Shown: positions 21,560 through 34,004, counted from the first letter of the stretch. The stretch: DNA of 64,000 bases from Candidula unifasciata (GCA_905116865.2 CAJHNH020001112.1:321001-385000); one strand, 5' to 3'. Numbers and translations are program-made. The notes: generated by a model from the letters alone, not told the origin.

Positions 21560-22943
21560 AGGGTGGGAAACAATTTTTATTTAATTTATTTTTAATGTAT
21601 CACCTTTTGTGACATGTTTGGGGCCGGGCTTATATTTTCTTATCCTTTTTCCTGCGCCAATATGTGGCCTTTTTCTAATAGTCTGTTAAAATAACTACCG
21701 ACTAATAAAAGTCGCAGTACGCTTGTCATATCAGTGAGGTGTCTGCGTCACTTGGTGATAAGGCTTACACAAATCGCTGTAAATTGCCATCCAACACCCA
21801 CGTCACTGAACTCGCGGTAACGGATGTGGCTGCCTTGTCTCCGTGCTGACGTGATTAAGCAGTTTGCAAAATGCTCTGACAGTCTTATTGAGAAAAAAAG
21901 TTCACTTTTTCGGAAATCCGCGATAATCGTTGTTACAGCTACATTACTGCTGCCCGTGAGACACTTTCTCTACACCGCCGACCACCCTATAAGTAAGATT
22001 AAGTCAAGTAGGACAGAAGTGGTCGAAAGTAGGAATGGCTGCTGTCAAGGAGATATCTCCTTCTCTTCTTCTGCATCGTTCATCCGAGTGATGTAATATG
22101 CGTTGTGCCTTTTACAGCATAGCTGCGATCTGTGCGCCTTTTGGCAGACGCAACCGACTTCGTTGGCCATCAGTTCATCAGGTTAGCCTAGCCGGTTGGT
22201 TTCATGGGACATGATGAAACTTTACTTGTGTAGTGATTTATTCCCCGCTTTCCAAGGAGGCTCTCATAAATGCAGAGTCGAGACGTGACGCTCTAGTCCT
22301 GGGCTCACACTAGAGACCGTCACCTTCTGCACACCACTTTAAGCTCACATCCGTGTGTTCGGCTTTTCCCTCATCATGGCTGCGCCATTAAAAGAGCCAC
22401 CGGAAGCGGCCTGCAGATCCGCATCTTCCATGACCTTGCACTTTATACATTTTGAACGTAGTTGTATCGGGGCACTTCCCACGACAGTATAGAAAAGGCG
22501 TGCCTCAGGCATAGCTTCCTCTGGCAGTTCGGACACTCAGACAAGTGAAGCCAGCGGTGGTGGACATTTAAAACTTTATGTCAAACAGTAGGACATTTGA
22601 ATTTCGAAAGTCTAAACCTTGTATGCCATACAGTAGAACACTAGATAATCGGACATTTAAATTGTGCTGTTAAGCTGTAGGGACACTTGACAGCCGGACA
22701 TCTGAGCGTATGCAGCAAGTTATTGGGACTTTCCGTCCAGATACGTTTGAACACAGTTTGTCATATAATTCGATATTTCACCGACAGGCTTCACTAATAT
22801 TTCAAATAAATTTTAAAGGGACGATGTCCCCCGTGCATTGGGGGTGGGCTGATGGGTGCCGCCGAATTTCTGGACACTGCACCTCTGGTGGGTCACCAAC
22901 TCCGAAATTCTCCTGCAGCGTAATAGGCCAATATCCGTGGTGC
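21560..22943. other. Unassigned stretch
   Basis: No protein domain, tandem array or mobile element recognised. A minus-strand open frame at 22345-22536 is short and unremarkable. Confidence 0.5.
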
Positions 22944-22967
22944 GGGGGGGGGGGGGGGGGGGGGGGG
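22944..22967 (+). repeat. Poly(G) tract, 24 bases
   Basis: Uninterrupted G run. The open frames around it are only glycine/proline read-through. Confidence 0.9.
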
Positions 22968-24705
22968 TCCGTAAAAACAGCACAGACCATGCTTGCGTCT
23001 AGGGTGAGGTACCGAGTATCTCCTTATACATATCACAACAGAATTAGCTTTCCCTCATGTCTGTAACCGAAATTATGGTGCCATAGTAAAAAAGAATATA
23101 CACTAACACACAATAAACTTTTTTTTTTTTATCTCCCTGCTAAGTGTTTTCCGAATGAGAAAGCAACATGCATCTATGGAGGTTGTGGTGTGACGCATGT
23201 CCTCCACACAGCCTGGTTTCCACCTGAATGCCAGCGGGCAAGACCTGGAATCTCTCAACTCTATGTGCAGCACGTCTGCAGCGCACGTTCAAACCCTAGG
23301 ATTCCTTTTCATATGGGCAAAGTTCTGAGTCCAGGCTACCGAGTCGGTTGTGTCCATTTCGAAACCTAAATTAGACGGTATTTGCTATCGTGAGAGGACG
23401 CTGACTGGTTCTTCAGGACCGTATTCTAGATAGGAAGTGGTACAATGGGTTTTAGTGTCTGATTTGATCTGATTTTCATTTTCCTTTAAGTGTGGGTGCA
23501 TGCTCCATCTAGCTGTTCTGTAGTCCTCGCAATTTTTGCTAAGCACTGCTTGTTTATTTCCTGTAACGCTGCAATGGTCTGGGGTCCACTGGGAAAACAG
23601 ATTGGATAGCCGACCTATCTGATTGAGCAGAGATCTAAGCTTGTTGAACAGAAGCTGCTTTCGGGGAAATTCATTTTTGCTAGAAAAAGAATTTGTGCCA
23701 GCATTCACGATTAAGTGTCTAAAACAGATGTCGGTCATCATCATCATCATAATCCTAAACCGCTTCTGCCTTTGAGCGTCGTAGAGAGAAATAATTTGCG
23801 ATCAACTGCATGCTGGCTGCCACTGGCTATTTTCATACCGTATCGGCACACCAATACCTCTGTCCCAGCAGTGTTAAAAATGATGCTCAAAGCAAGATGC
23901 AGTAACCTACCGCCAGGAACCAACCAAACAAAAAAAAAAACATATGCTTACAATAGAACATAAACTAAGACTAAGAAGCTCCAATAACAAAAAGTAAAGG
24001 GCACGCACAGATATAGCCTAAAGTGTTAACCAGAGTCTTGATCAGCTAAAAAAAAAAAAACAGTACTCATTAACCACAATATGAGCTTGAGGATTTAGGT
24101 CCTTCTGCTAGCAAAAGCGCTGGAAGCAGAGGGCTCTCATTTTTGTTAAATAGTTTTGTAAAGGGGCTACGCCCCCCCCCCCCCCCCCCCAATAATAATA
24201 CAAGGAAATTTTCTTTACAAGTATCTGTTTATTAATTTCATATTATTTAAATGTATTACTATATTTATTTCCTATTTATCACACAGGCCCGTACGCACCT
24301 CTCCACCGTCTCTCTCCCCTGCCACTTTCTGCGTTCAAGATTTATATATTATGCGTAGCGGCGTTACAGACAAGCCTCCTCCCCCCCCCCCCCCCCCGCC
24401 TTTTCCTTTTTTACCCCATGTTTACTGTGTATCGGCACGCTATATCTAGTATATATAAAAGTGTAACATGTAAAATCTGTCACGTGACCACCTTCACCTG
24501 CTTCAGTAGCAGCGACCGCAGGTTGTTTCCTTCCTCGCTGACTACTGCATTCTGAAAAAGTAACAACGAATGACTCAAAGAGTTACTATTCCGATAAGAA
24601 TCAATAGAGAATCAAAACCTAGACATAGTTTATCAAGCGTATACTACAGTTCTATTAGGGTACACAACGGTTTCGATATAATCTATAGTTCTTCACGCTG
24701 ACCGG
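22968..24705. other. Unassigned stretch with two poly(C) tracts
   Basis: It holds C19 at 24172-24190 followed by AATAATAATA, C17 at 24381-24397, and a short (CAT)n at 23736-23750. No gene or mobile element is recognised. Confidence 0.55.
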
Positions 24706-24822
24706 CTGTAAACTCTGGCGGAAAGTAAACTCCGGCGGAAATTCTGTTTCTTCGGCCATTGCTGGTCTCGAGTCTTGTTCCAGAATTTGCATTTCGACAG
24801 CACATCTGTGTTACAGATCTAG

Positions 24823-25827
24823 CGCTTTATGCATCAAGCAAAAAGAATATATAGACAAACTGCTGACCTTCCAGAAATTGGTTGTCCACTTACAAGTATT
24901 CTAGAACAAACCCCATGGAGAGAAAAATGCAAACTAACAGTACAAATCCAGACAAATGTGAAAGGGATATTCGACAAGAAAGAGCAAGATATGGTTATAT
25001 TAATGAAGAATACCCACAAGAACAATGGGTCAGAGTCTGTACATATGGGTCCGCAGAAAGTGCAGTTAGAAATGGTGGTGCTGGAGTGTACATAGAATTC
25101 CCAGATGGTACTAGGGATAAGCCCAGCGTACCAACCGGGAAGTACTGCCATAACTATGATGCAGAAACTCAGGCTATCAAGATAGCAACAAAGAAACTGC
25201 TAAATACCAATCTTGGCTCACAGTATGTGGTAACGCTGACAGATGCAAAATCAGTACTTGAAGCACTCCAGTCTAGGAAACTACCAGAATTGCAAACACT
25301 GCTGACACTACTCAGCGTTCAGCGAAGAGTCGTAATGCAGTGGATACCGTCTCATTGTGGAGTGCCTGGAAATGAGAAAGCTGATCAACTGGCAGGGGAA
25401 GGTGCGACAAAAGTGCAGCCGGATGTACCAGTCACATACCACCAAAAGAAAAGAGTCATTAAGTTGATCAGGAAACCATCAGCCCCCAGCACAAGACGAC
25501 TATTTTATTTTGGACAGATAAGAACAAGTTATTATCCTCCGCCTCAGAACAGGGCACAACCGATTACGTAACCACATGTACACAAAATTCAAGATAGGCT
25601 TATCAGCCATGTGCACCCGTGGAAAGGTGCCTCAGACAGCAGAGCATGTACTCCAGGACTGCACCGAATTTGACACATTAAGGCAAACCTTTTGGCCAGA
25701 AAGAACAACAGTGGAACGTAAACTCTAGGGACCACTGATTGAACTAAAACGACAGTGAAATTTATACAAGAGACAAAATTGCTGATATAGACAACTTATT
25801 TCAGCCGAACGGAAGAAGAAGGAGAAG
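24823..25827 (+). mobile_element. LINE-F, 5'-truncated, nested in GAA-1
   Basis: A 1,005-bp insertion with a perfect 10-bp target-site duplication ACAGATCTAG (24813-24822 and 25828-25837). The 3' tail reads GGAAGAAGAAGGAGAAG. It keeps the RNase H domain and the C-terminal zinc-binding region of a LINE from a group that carries RNase H (Jockey/I-like), and has lost endonuclease and RT. Confidence 0.88.
24882..25740 (+). pseudogene. LINE-F RNase H domain, catalytic Asp lost
   Basis: RNase H of this type removes the RNA strand of the RNA-DNA hybrid. Visible motifs: VRVCTYGSAESAVRNGGAGV, where the first catalytic Asp (usual TDGS) is Tyr; YDAETQAIKIA with the Glu; VTLTDAKSVLEAL with the second Asp; and WIPSHCGVPGNEKADQLAGE with the last Asp. 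After residue about 200 a frameshift occurs near 25500. The other frame continues LRLRTGHNRLRNHMYTKFKI and TAEHVLQDC, the usual C-terminal metal-binding end. Tyr for Asp plus the frameshift make it inactive. Confidence 0.85.
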
Positions 25828-26008
25828 ACAGATCTAGGTTATCTGTGTGCAGACTGTTAGTTTCTCGCCTATCCAGCAGATACACTCCGATTTTAAAGAA
25901 AACAAACCAGCCGATTTGTATATGTTTATAATGGGAGTAGTTGGTCCCTTGTATAAAAAAGGGGGAGAGGGGTGCATGAACCCACAGGGGAGACTACCTA
26001 GACATGTT

Positions 26009-26812
26009 ATCTAAACAGGTGTCGGTCCTCCCTACAAAGGGTCTAAACAGGTGCTGGTACTCCCTATAAAGGGTCTAAACAGGTGCTGGTACTCCCTATA
26101 AAGGGTCTAAACAGGTGCTGGTACTCCCTATAAAGGGTCTAAACAGGTGCCGGTACTCCCTTTAAAGGGTCTAAATAGGTGCCGGTACTCCCTATAAAGG
26201 GTCTAAACAGGTGCTGGTACTCCCTATAAAGGGTCTAAACAGGTGCTGGTACTCCCTATAAAGGGTCTAAACAGGTGCTGGTACTCCCTATAAAGGGTCT
26301 AAACAGGTGCTGGTACTCCCTATAAAGGGTCTAAACAGGTGCTGGTACTCCCTATAAAGGGTCTAAACAGGTGCTGGTACTCCCTATAAAGGGTCTAAAC
26401 AGGTGCTGGTACTCCCTATAAAGGGTCTAAACAGGTGCCGGGACTCCCTACAAAGGGTCTAAACAGGTGCCGGTACTCCCTATAAAGGGTCTAAACAGGT
26501 GCCGGTACTCCCTATAAAGGGTCTAAACAGGTGCCGGTACTCACTATAAAGGGTCTAAACAGGTGCCGGTACTCCATAAAAAGGGCCTTAACAGGTGCCG
26601 GTACTCACTATAAAGGGTCTAAAGAAGTGTCGGTCCTCACTATAAAGGGTCTAAAAAGGTTTTGGTACTCACTGTAAAGGGTTTAAACAGGTGCCGGTAC
26701 TCACTATAAAGGGTCTACAAATATCTCGGTACTCACTATAAAGGGTGTAAAAAAGGTGTTGGTACTCAACATAAAGGGTATAAACAGGTGCCGGTACACA
26801 CCACAAAGTAGC
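26009..26812 (+). repeat. 32-bp minisatellite, about 25 copies
   Basis: The unit is GGGTCTAAACAGGTGCTGGT + ACTCCCTATAAA. Copies between 26040 and 26420 are nearly identical. From 26440 on they shift to GGTGCC and CTCACTATAAA variants and then decay to irregular copies by 26810. Confidence 0.92.
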
Positions 26813-27077
26813 ACTAAAAAATGATGCTTAAAAAAGGGGGGAAAAGGGGGAGGGGGGTCGGTACTTCATACAGCTGGTGACCGCCAGCAAAACAGTCCTC
26901 GGACTTCTTTAGGTCAGTGTAGAGTGGCTGCGATTATGTGATATTTCTTCTAGTTCTGAACGCAAATAACGGTAGTAAAGTGGTCTCAAAAAAGCATCGC
27001 CTATCAAACAAAAATTCCTCCAGGATATGAAATATCAATCATGGTAGACTACTTGACCGGATGTTAGATAGTTAGAT

Positions 27078-28127
27078 CTTCTTCTTTTGTCCAAATCTGC
27101 TTGTGCCGCTAGGCGTCGCAGTCTATCAGATGATCGGCAACCGAGCCAGGGCGCGCTCAGTCGCTTCATATGCCGTGATGTTATGAAGTCTCAAGTTGTC
27201 CGTGACTCCTTCAATCCATATTCTTCTTGGTCTTCCCCTGCCTCTTGGTGTTTCGATTTTCATGTTGTATGCTCTTGATGCTGGCATCGTTGGTTCCATT
27301 CTCATTAGGTGACCAAACATTTCATTCTTTGCTTCTCAATAAATTTAACGATGGGTATGGTTTCAATAGTTCTTGTAATCACATCGTTTCTCACTCGATC
27401 TCTTCTGGTTTTATTCGCAGCCATTCTGAAAATCTCATTTCACAGGTGGTTAGTCTTCTCTCGTGTTCTTTTGTTAATGTCCAAGTCTGACATTGATAAC
27501 CTAATGTCGGTATAAAGATTGTATTTATAATTTGTCTTTTTATCTCAGCTGGGACAGCAGGGTGTTTTAAAATTGGGGCAAGCTGGTATGCGACATTGTT
27601 GGCTTGTTGGATTCTTGCTTCGATCTCTCTGTCTATTTTACCATTGAATGTAAAGATACTTCCCAAGTATTTAAATTCTTGCACTTGTTTTAGGCTGTGA
27701 TCTAGAATCTTTATGTCGATGGTCTGTTGCTCTCTGCTTATGCTCATGACTTCTGTCTTTTCAGTATTGATCTTCATATGATGCTTGAGGCAACTGTCGT
27801 GTAGTAGGTTTATGTGGTCTTGCAGCTGTTTACTATCATTGTGAAATAGGCATTGATCGTCGGCAAAGAGCAGCTCATTGAAGTCTTCCTGTTTATCGAC
27901 ATCTGTTGGTGTTATGTCTATTTTATTAATATTGTCCATAAATATTATGAAAAGTAAAGGTGATAATACACAACCTTGTCTTACTCCTGATGTTACTGGG
28001 AACCAGTCTGTGATGCCAGCTCTTGTTCTAATGGCGCTTTCACTTTGTCTTTAAATAGCCCTAACACAATCTAAAATTGTTCCATTTATACCGTAGTTTT
28101 CAAGAACTTTCCATAGTAAATTAAAAA
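27078..28127 (-). mobile_element. LINE-B-like element, 5'-truncated, with 15-bp TSD
   Basis: A 1,050-bp insertion flanked by perfect copies of GTTAGATAGTTAGAT (27063-27077 and 28128-28142). The 3' end on the minus strand is AGAAGAAG (27078-27087). The minus strand starts inside RT (LLWKVLENYGINGTILDCVR) with one TAA near 28054. It continues SGVRQGCVLSPLLFIIF and a 182-codon open stretch with NELLFADDQCLF, KINTEKTEVMSI and FIPTLGYQCQTWT. A frame change near 27400 precedes the RGRGRPRRIWIEGV block. It is a relative of LINE-B, not a copy of it. Confidence 0.9.
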
Positions 28128-28414
28128 GTTAGATAGTTAGATAGTCGACAGAATATCATCATCGCACATCTAACCATTCAGTCCATACGTGCTCAGATCC
28201 CCTCTTCAGTATCTTTCTTAGCGGGTAGTGGCTTATGACACCAGTTTTGTGTGGGTTACTACTCTTCTTTGGGCCCCTGTGTAGCGCTCTTGTCTGTCTT
28301 CATCATTTTTGATGTTTATGTAGTCTCGTCAGTGTTGCACAGTCACAGTCAATAATGAAAATAACACAGGTACAAACCCCGGAAATCTCGTTCACCCGTA
28401 TAACTATATAGTAA

Positions 28415-28690
28415 AGTAAAGATCCCTTTTCGCGCCTTTGGGCGCATAGGGCATATGGGAAGAGCACCCATATTTTTAAAGACCAATCAGTACTAGGTGG
28501 GTAATGTGGTCAGCATTACGCCGGTCGTCTTTACTTCCCCAGGACATACATCCTGGTACCCATTTTAGGGTGGGTCGACTTGCAACGCCCCATACCATGA
28601 CAAAAATCCACGCAGCCAGCAGTGGGTTTCGATCGCGGTATGTTGGAATTACGAGTCGGACTCGCAGTGCCTAAGCCACGGACGCCCGTA
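28415..28690 (-). mobile_element. SINE-2, inverted copy
   Basis: Contains the family body (GACGACCGGCGTAATGCTGA on -) and the head end with CCGCGATCGAAACCCACTG, a B-box-like segment. It is closely related to the copy at 38757-39034; these two share a distinct 5' half from the 42132 type, so there are at least two subfamilies. Confidence 0.75.
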
Positions 28691-28699
28691 AGACTATGG

Positions 28700-29210
28700 G
28701 CTCCACAGAACGGTTAGGAAGTAAACTGAATTCCAGTGTGGGACACATTACTGAGATTCTCAAAGAAGGGGAGGGGGGACATCCGACTTACCTTAAATGC
28801 CGATGCTTATAGTAAGAAAAGACCTTACACTCTACACAACAGTGGCAGTGTCTGCTATGGGATCCTTACTGACAGAAATGTAAATAGCGGACCCGGCCTA
28901 CAAAACGTTCACTACCTCCTGCACATCAAAAAGAGTTAAGAGACAAGTGGCGTACGTACGGCTGCCTGTAGAGTGGCTACCGAGAATAACTGAATAAACA
29001 TACCCGAGAAATAGAAGTGTCGCGAAAGAACCGGCATACATTAGGCTAACTCTGTTCTGGGGTAGTTTTAGCTTGCCAAAACACAAGTTCATTATAAACC
29101 AACTGGCACCGTTATTAAGACGTCTAGACAAGTAAATACGTTAAACAATAGATTACATGCAGCTCTTCTACCAAAGCTGGATTTGGATAGGACAAATTAA
29201 GAAAACAAGG
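28700..29210. other. Unassigned stretch
   Basis: Nothing recognisable apart from a G run at 29214-29224 next to the following LINE-A tail. Confidence 0.45.
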
Positions 29211-29232
29211 CGGGTGGGGGGGGGGAGAAGGG

Positions 29233-29345
29233 GGGGTCAACTAGAATGTCTTTACACTGGAACCCACATGGTCATAGAAAAAAGTCAAAGCATGGAAAAC
29301 TGAAGCAAACGAACTAGAGGGAACTATAGAATGAAGTAGATGGAT
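29233..29345 (+). pseudogene. LINE-A extreme 3' fragment
   Basis: ACTAGAATGTCTTTACACTG GAACCCACATGG matches the LINE-A region after the integrase-like RT tail (compare 21150-21260). It is short and degenerate. Confidence 0.55.
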
Positions 29346-29551
29346 AGGACCAGAGGCGTAGAAAGAGGTGTGCGAGGGTCGCACCAGGTGCCATCTCTAA
29401 ACGGTTGACCTAATGTCAAAAATATGTGTTTAACGTAAAATAAATTGTGTAAGTGTGTATGGGGAAAAAGAGAGGGGGGGGGTGGTGACACGAAATTGTC
29501 CGCACCGGGAACCACGAGACCTTGCAATGCCACTGGGTAGATTCAGAACCT

Positions 29552-29574
29552 ATTTTTTTTTTTTTTTTTTTTTT
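29552..29574 (+). repeat. Poly(T) tract
   Basis: An uninterrupted T run of about 23 bases, perhaps the A-tail of an inverted, otherwise unrecognised insertion. 29575-30390 shows no other assignable feature; a GAT-type microsatellite lies at 30408-30475. Confidence 0.6.
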
Positions 29575-30572
29575 CTAAATAAAAAGGGTATGGTACTCAA
29601 AGTGTTTAGCAAAGGGTGCTGGTACCAACAGACAGGGTTTATTACAATGGCGCTGAAATAAATGTTGCCTAAACAAAATGTGTAAAGCCAGAAACAAAGT
29701 GTTCTAGGGTGAACTGCATGCAACAGCAAGGACATGACTTGATGTGAGCTGTCTGAGGGACTTTGAAAGGCAAAGGAAGAAGACAATTCATAACAACACA
29801 ATGCTACAAGTGCCAAACTAGGACACTACCCGAAACACACATAGGTATAATATACACATGAAAGATGAGATATCTAATAAACAGAATTAGAAGTCACTAT
29901 CATCGCCAATTAGCATGTCATTTTCAGAACGTCGCTCTCGTCACAGCATGTCTGAAAATCTCTCTTTCTCTCGTCAGTTCTCCAGCCTAGTGTGCTTTCA
30001 TAGCAAATGCATCTTCAATGTCTTGTACCCACCTTCGCGGTGGTCTTCCGCTGTATTGTTTCGCTGAAAACTACCCCACACCGTAGTTCTCTCCGGGCCA
30101 CCGTGACATTTAACATGGCCACAAATACTTTAGCTTTCAGGAGAAGACACCAAATCGGGCAAAATATGGGTACACCTTGTGTCAAATCATTTAGAATCAA
30201 AGGGTCAATTGTTCTAGGCATCTTGTAGAATACAGCAGTGCTAGTAGTTACTATGTGAAACAATACATTAAAGAAGGGCTGATGCGATGATGCGATAACA
30301 AGAGGGAATCCGATTAAAAATGGACTAATAATGTTAAAGACGATATGCACCCACCATGGACCACAAAATACGGTTCCCCACGATACTTGAAAGCGAATGC
30401 AGGAAATGATTATGATGATGATAGTGTTGATGATGATAAGGATCCTGATGATCATGATGATTATGATCAAGATGAATGAACTGAATTGTTTTATTCGTTG
30501 ATAAAGACAACATGAAACATGTGTATGTTCTTTTCTTTTCATCGCTACCATTATCAGTTATTGAGTTCAAGC

Positions 30573-30947
30573 ACCTTTGAGCTGAAATGCTATAGAAAGA
30601 TTCTCAAAATATCTTGGACGAAAAATAGGAGAAATACTGACATCTTGAAAGATCTGAACATCAAGGAAGATTAGCTAATAAACAGCATCCTGTCTCGAAA
30701 GCTGAAATATTTTGGCCAAATAAAGCGCCACGACGGATTAGAACAAAATTATAGCAGAAGTCATGGTACCAGAAAGGAGGGGCAGGGGCCGACCAACACG
30801 AAGATGGGCACAGGATATAAATGACTCCTTGAGTATGAAATTGCATGAGGCGGGAGAGCTGGCGAGAGGCCGAGTTTCTTTCAGGCAGACCGTGATGAGA
30901 GCGACGTTCTGCCAAGGACCTGCTACATGATGATGATGATGTTCAAT
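30573..30947 (+). pseudogene. LINE 3' end with (GAT)n tail
   Basis: The plus strand reads CYRKILKISWTKNRRNTDIL then NSILSRKLKYFGQIKRHDGL and GRRPTR-like degenerate text, ending in CTGCTACATGATGATGATGATG. The layout (LILSWK, KLKYFGHIKRH, GRRRRGRPRRRW block, triplet tail) is that of Jockey/RTE-type C-termini. A related copy lies at 35215-35705. Confidence 0.65.
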
Positions 30948-31039
30948 CATTCTCAAACAAAATCAGGATCAGAAGCATGTCATGAATTTTCTGTTTAGGA
31001 GATTCACGTGTGCGGGGTAATAAGCATCTCACAGATTAG

Positions 31040-31292
31040 CTGATGCCGTGCTTTTGGTCGGTGAGCTACTTTATGATAAAGCGGAATTGGTGAAGACTTT
31101 CTGTGATCAAATCGGCGGTGCAACATGACGTACAGAGCATTCATACACTGAAAGACTCATTCAAACGGGGGAGAGGAGTGATGAGCTTGCAGCTGGTACT
31201 ATTAGGATATTGACTCTTCGCTGGCTGCTGAAGAAAGGGACGCAGCAAGTGTGGGAATGTCCCGAATGCAATGACATCAATGCCTGATTCAT
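31040..31292 (+). pseudogene. RNase H-terminal LINE fragment (family G)
   Basis: Encodes ADAVLLVGELLYDKAELVKT and, near 31195, GTIRILTLRWLLKKGTQQVW followed by ECPECND. The LRWLL...WECPxC signature also closes the copies at 35520, 38745, 40420 and 49430. 31293-32150 has no recognised element; a (CA)n run lies at 31990-32013. Confidence 0.6.
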
Positions 31293-32164
31293 TGAGTCAT
31301 ATGTTTATCTATTCTTAGAAACAAATGGGTCTTTCGTTTTTAAGAGCCCCAAGTTGCGCCAAAATTGAGACCTACTGGTGTACAACAACAAACAAGAAAA
31401 GTCGAAGGGAAAAGAAGAGTGAAAAACACTCGCAAGCAAAGCTCAGGGTGGGAGGGAGAGGGGCGGACCGGGAGATGACATACGGGGTTGAAAATCGATA
31501 CCGTTACGATTTGCTAGAGCAGAAGACCAGACTAAACTGCAGTGGGATACTGGTGTGTGAGGACACCAGGGCGCGTGTGTTAAACGACGCACCGACTGAG
31601 AACAGTACACGTTTGTTGTGTTTGGCTGAGTTTTTGAACGTTTTGAAATTGCGTTTCTGTACATGGGCGGCTCTGCTGAGTAGCGTGTGGTTGCCGTTTG
31701 CCAAGGGCTGGATCCTGGGTAGTTGGGACAAATGTAAAGAGTGTAGAGTGTGTTGAACTAAGAAATGGCATCACAGAACGTTTCCATAAGCGCTCCATCA
31801 TCACTTTCAGCAGCCAGAGAAGTTCCAGTTCCGATGGTGTTAGTAAAAGTTTGATATGCCGGTCTATGATAAGAGTTTTGAGGCACACGTTCAAAAAATG
31901 GTGATTTGTAAGAGGTTAGGCTAAAGTATCTTGCTACAGGTAAGCATCATATCCCCAAACGCCACTTGGCGTGTAAAGAGCATGTTTAATATACACACAC
32001 ATACACACACACGTAAGAGAGAAAGACAGAGGCGGAGACAGAGAGATTGAGAGAGAGGGCACGTATATCGATTTTCGTTGTTTTTTTTACTGCGCACGTT
32101 TTAAATCACCCGGCAACCCTTTGTAAACATTATTACTGTTAGTGTTCAATTAGATTTTGTAGGC

Positions 32165-32365
32165 AACGTACTCTGCGTTTTGAGATAACCTGTTTAATAC
32201 CGATCTTCCTTCTTGGCCTCTTACGACATGCGCTGTAGATTACAGTTTTATTATTACCGGCTTCCCATATGAATCCACACACAAAAAGCACACGGGTTCT
32301 TTAATTTTTATCAGGAATTAAAACCCAGATAGGTTAACTACTGCACCAAAGCTTCCCTACCCTTG
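32165..32365 (-). mobile_element. Degenerate tRNA-SINE-like sequence
   Basis: The minus strand reads GGAAGCTTTGGTGCAGTAGT TAACCTATCTGGGTTTTAATTCC, a tRNA-like head with a B-box relic, then a body with CATGTCGTAAGAGGCC at 32232-32217. It is weakly preserved. 32400-33490 has several G/C-rich runs and nothing else assignable. Confidence 0.35.
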
Positions 32366-33489
32366 AACCGTCTCGTCCATGTAAACTCAACAGACTTTTA
32401 TGTAGACGATTCGTCGATTTCATTTTGTTTAAGGGAGGATCAAGATTAAGAAATAGGTACACGCCAGGCTTCTGTTATCTGTGTTTATGCGTTATACCCA
32501 CCTTTCAGAGCGCAGGAACATAAAGGTCCAGGCAACTCGTGTCCACCCCCCCCTCCCCAAACATAAAAGAAAACATTGGATGGGTAAAGCCTGAGAGCTC
32601 CTACCCCCAAATAGTTTCAGGGGGCCGGGACCGGAGAAGGGGCAAGGGGGGGGGGTAACCACGCTCTCTTTTTAAGTATTTGTGTATATAATTATGATTA
32701 TTTCAAATATACTATTTTTCCGTTCAGCAAATTATTGCATACTTAAACAAGTACTGAGACTCTTAAGCCTGCCACCTATAAATATATCAATTTAGTGCAG
32801 GTCGCTTAGGCGATCTCGGATGTGGTGAATTTCTGTTGTGAAGAACAATTTTCTTGCTTCACCTCTTATCTGAATAAGAGGAATTTCTGATAAGAAGAAT
32901 CATTTCTTAGCTCCCCTGTGAGTTCTCCTTATCAGGTCTGCAGTGTAAACGCATTCAGATCCCCGATCTCTCCCTCCCCCTCCCCCATTTATTCTATGTG
33001 TCAGTGCCCCTGTCGTATTTTTAGCTGTTCTGATATTAAATTATCTTTCAGAGTTGAAAACAGCTTTCAAACGGATAATTTTTTTCAGTAAACCCACTTG
33101 TTTTTCTAGAAATCATTTTTGGAACAAACAAGAGGTATACATCTTATCAGGAAGCCGGTGGTATTTTTACCTGGTGGGGCTGTAGCAAGGGAGGCAATTT
33201 TACCTGCACGGGTTGCGGCTAGGGTGGGGCTACGTGCGAAAACTTCTTGTACGGCGTGTAGTCGACTCACACCCAAGGTCAAAGGGTGTTTACCCTGTGG
33301 CTGGAGTGAGCTGTAAACAAGGGTCAAGGCTGTCGAACCAAGGTGGGCGAGAAGAAGGTTTTCCATTTACTACTATTTACATTCCAGTACATCTCCGGGA
33401 GCTCAGCACTGACTGATGATGCAGTCTTTTTTGATCACAGATATGTAGCGGTTGTGCCGACACAAGGAATGCATTGAGGAAAGGGATGG

Positions 33490-34004
33490 AAGGGAGGAGG
33501 GGGGGGGGGGGGTCTCAGTCCACTTACATATTTTCCAGGAGGGCCTCCATGTGACTAAACTTTGTATAAGTGAATAATAATAATAATAATAGATTATGGA
33601 TTACAAATTAATATAATAAGTAAATATACAAAGAAATACTCCCCCAAAAAAAAAAAAATTTTTATGCGGGGGGTGGGGGGGAGGTGACACTCAGCCTCCA
33701 TACGAATTTTCATGAGGAGTTGGAAGAGGGGGCGCCTTAGTTTCCGGTTCCGGTGTACTTGCTATATTTAAATTAATACAATAGGGTGCTTTATTATTAT
33801 CTTACCCCCAAACAGGGGAAATCTGCAGGTCACGGGACAGTCTAATATTTCAGGGGGTGGTAGATAGGCTGCATGCTGTCGTGGTACCTAGGCTGCATGC
33901 AGTCGTGGGACCTAGGCTGCACTCTCTCGTGGGACGTAGGTGGGTTGCGGTTAGGGGTAGTTCTAGATGTTCTGGGGTCGTTCGAAGCTTTAGAAAGCAG
34001 GGCA
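33490..34004. other. G-rich, low-complexity stretch
   Basis: G runs at 33498-33512 and 33667-33682, A13 near 33645, and a threefold GGCTGCATGC/GTCGTGGGACCTA motif at 33868-33932. No gene. Confidence 0.5.

Larger units (their letters stand above)
24706..25925 (-). repeat. GAA-1 repeat, inverted, split by LINE-F
   Basis: The left part, 24706-24822, reads GGCTGTAAACTCTGGCGGAA ... TCTTGTTCCAGAATTTGC ... CACATCTGTGTTACAGATCTAG. The right part, 25828-25925, continues from ACAGATCTAG with TGCAGACTGTTAGTTTCTCG and CAGATACACTCCGATTTTAA, which follow the 61990-62080 copy in order. LINE-F (24823-25827) lies exactly between. Confidence 0.75.

Noticed and set aside
30334..30570. His-rich minus-strand frame
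   Set aside because: It is the GAT/ATC microsatellite at 30408-30475 read in the CAT frame.
31325..31756. 143-codon plus-strand open frame
   Set aside because: Composition and lack of any recognisable motif suggest a chance frame; overlapping frames of similar length occur on the other strand.
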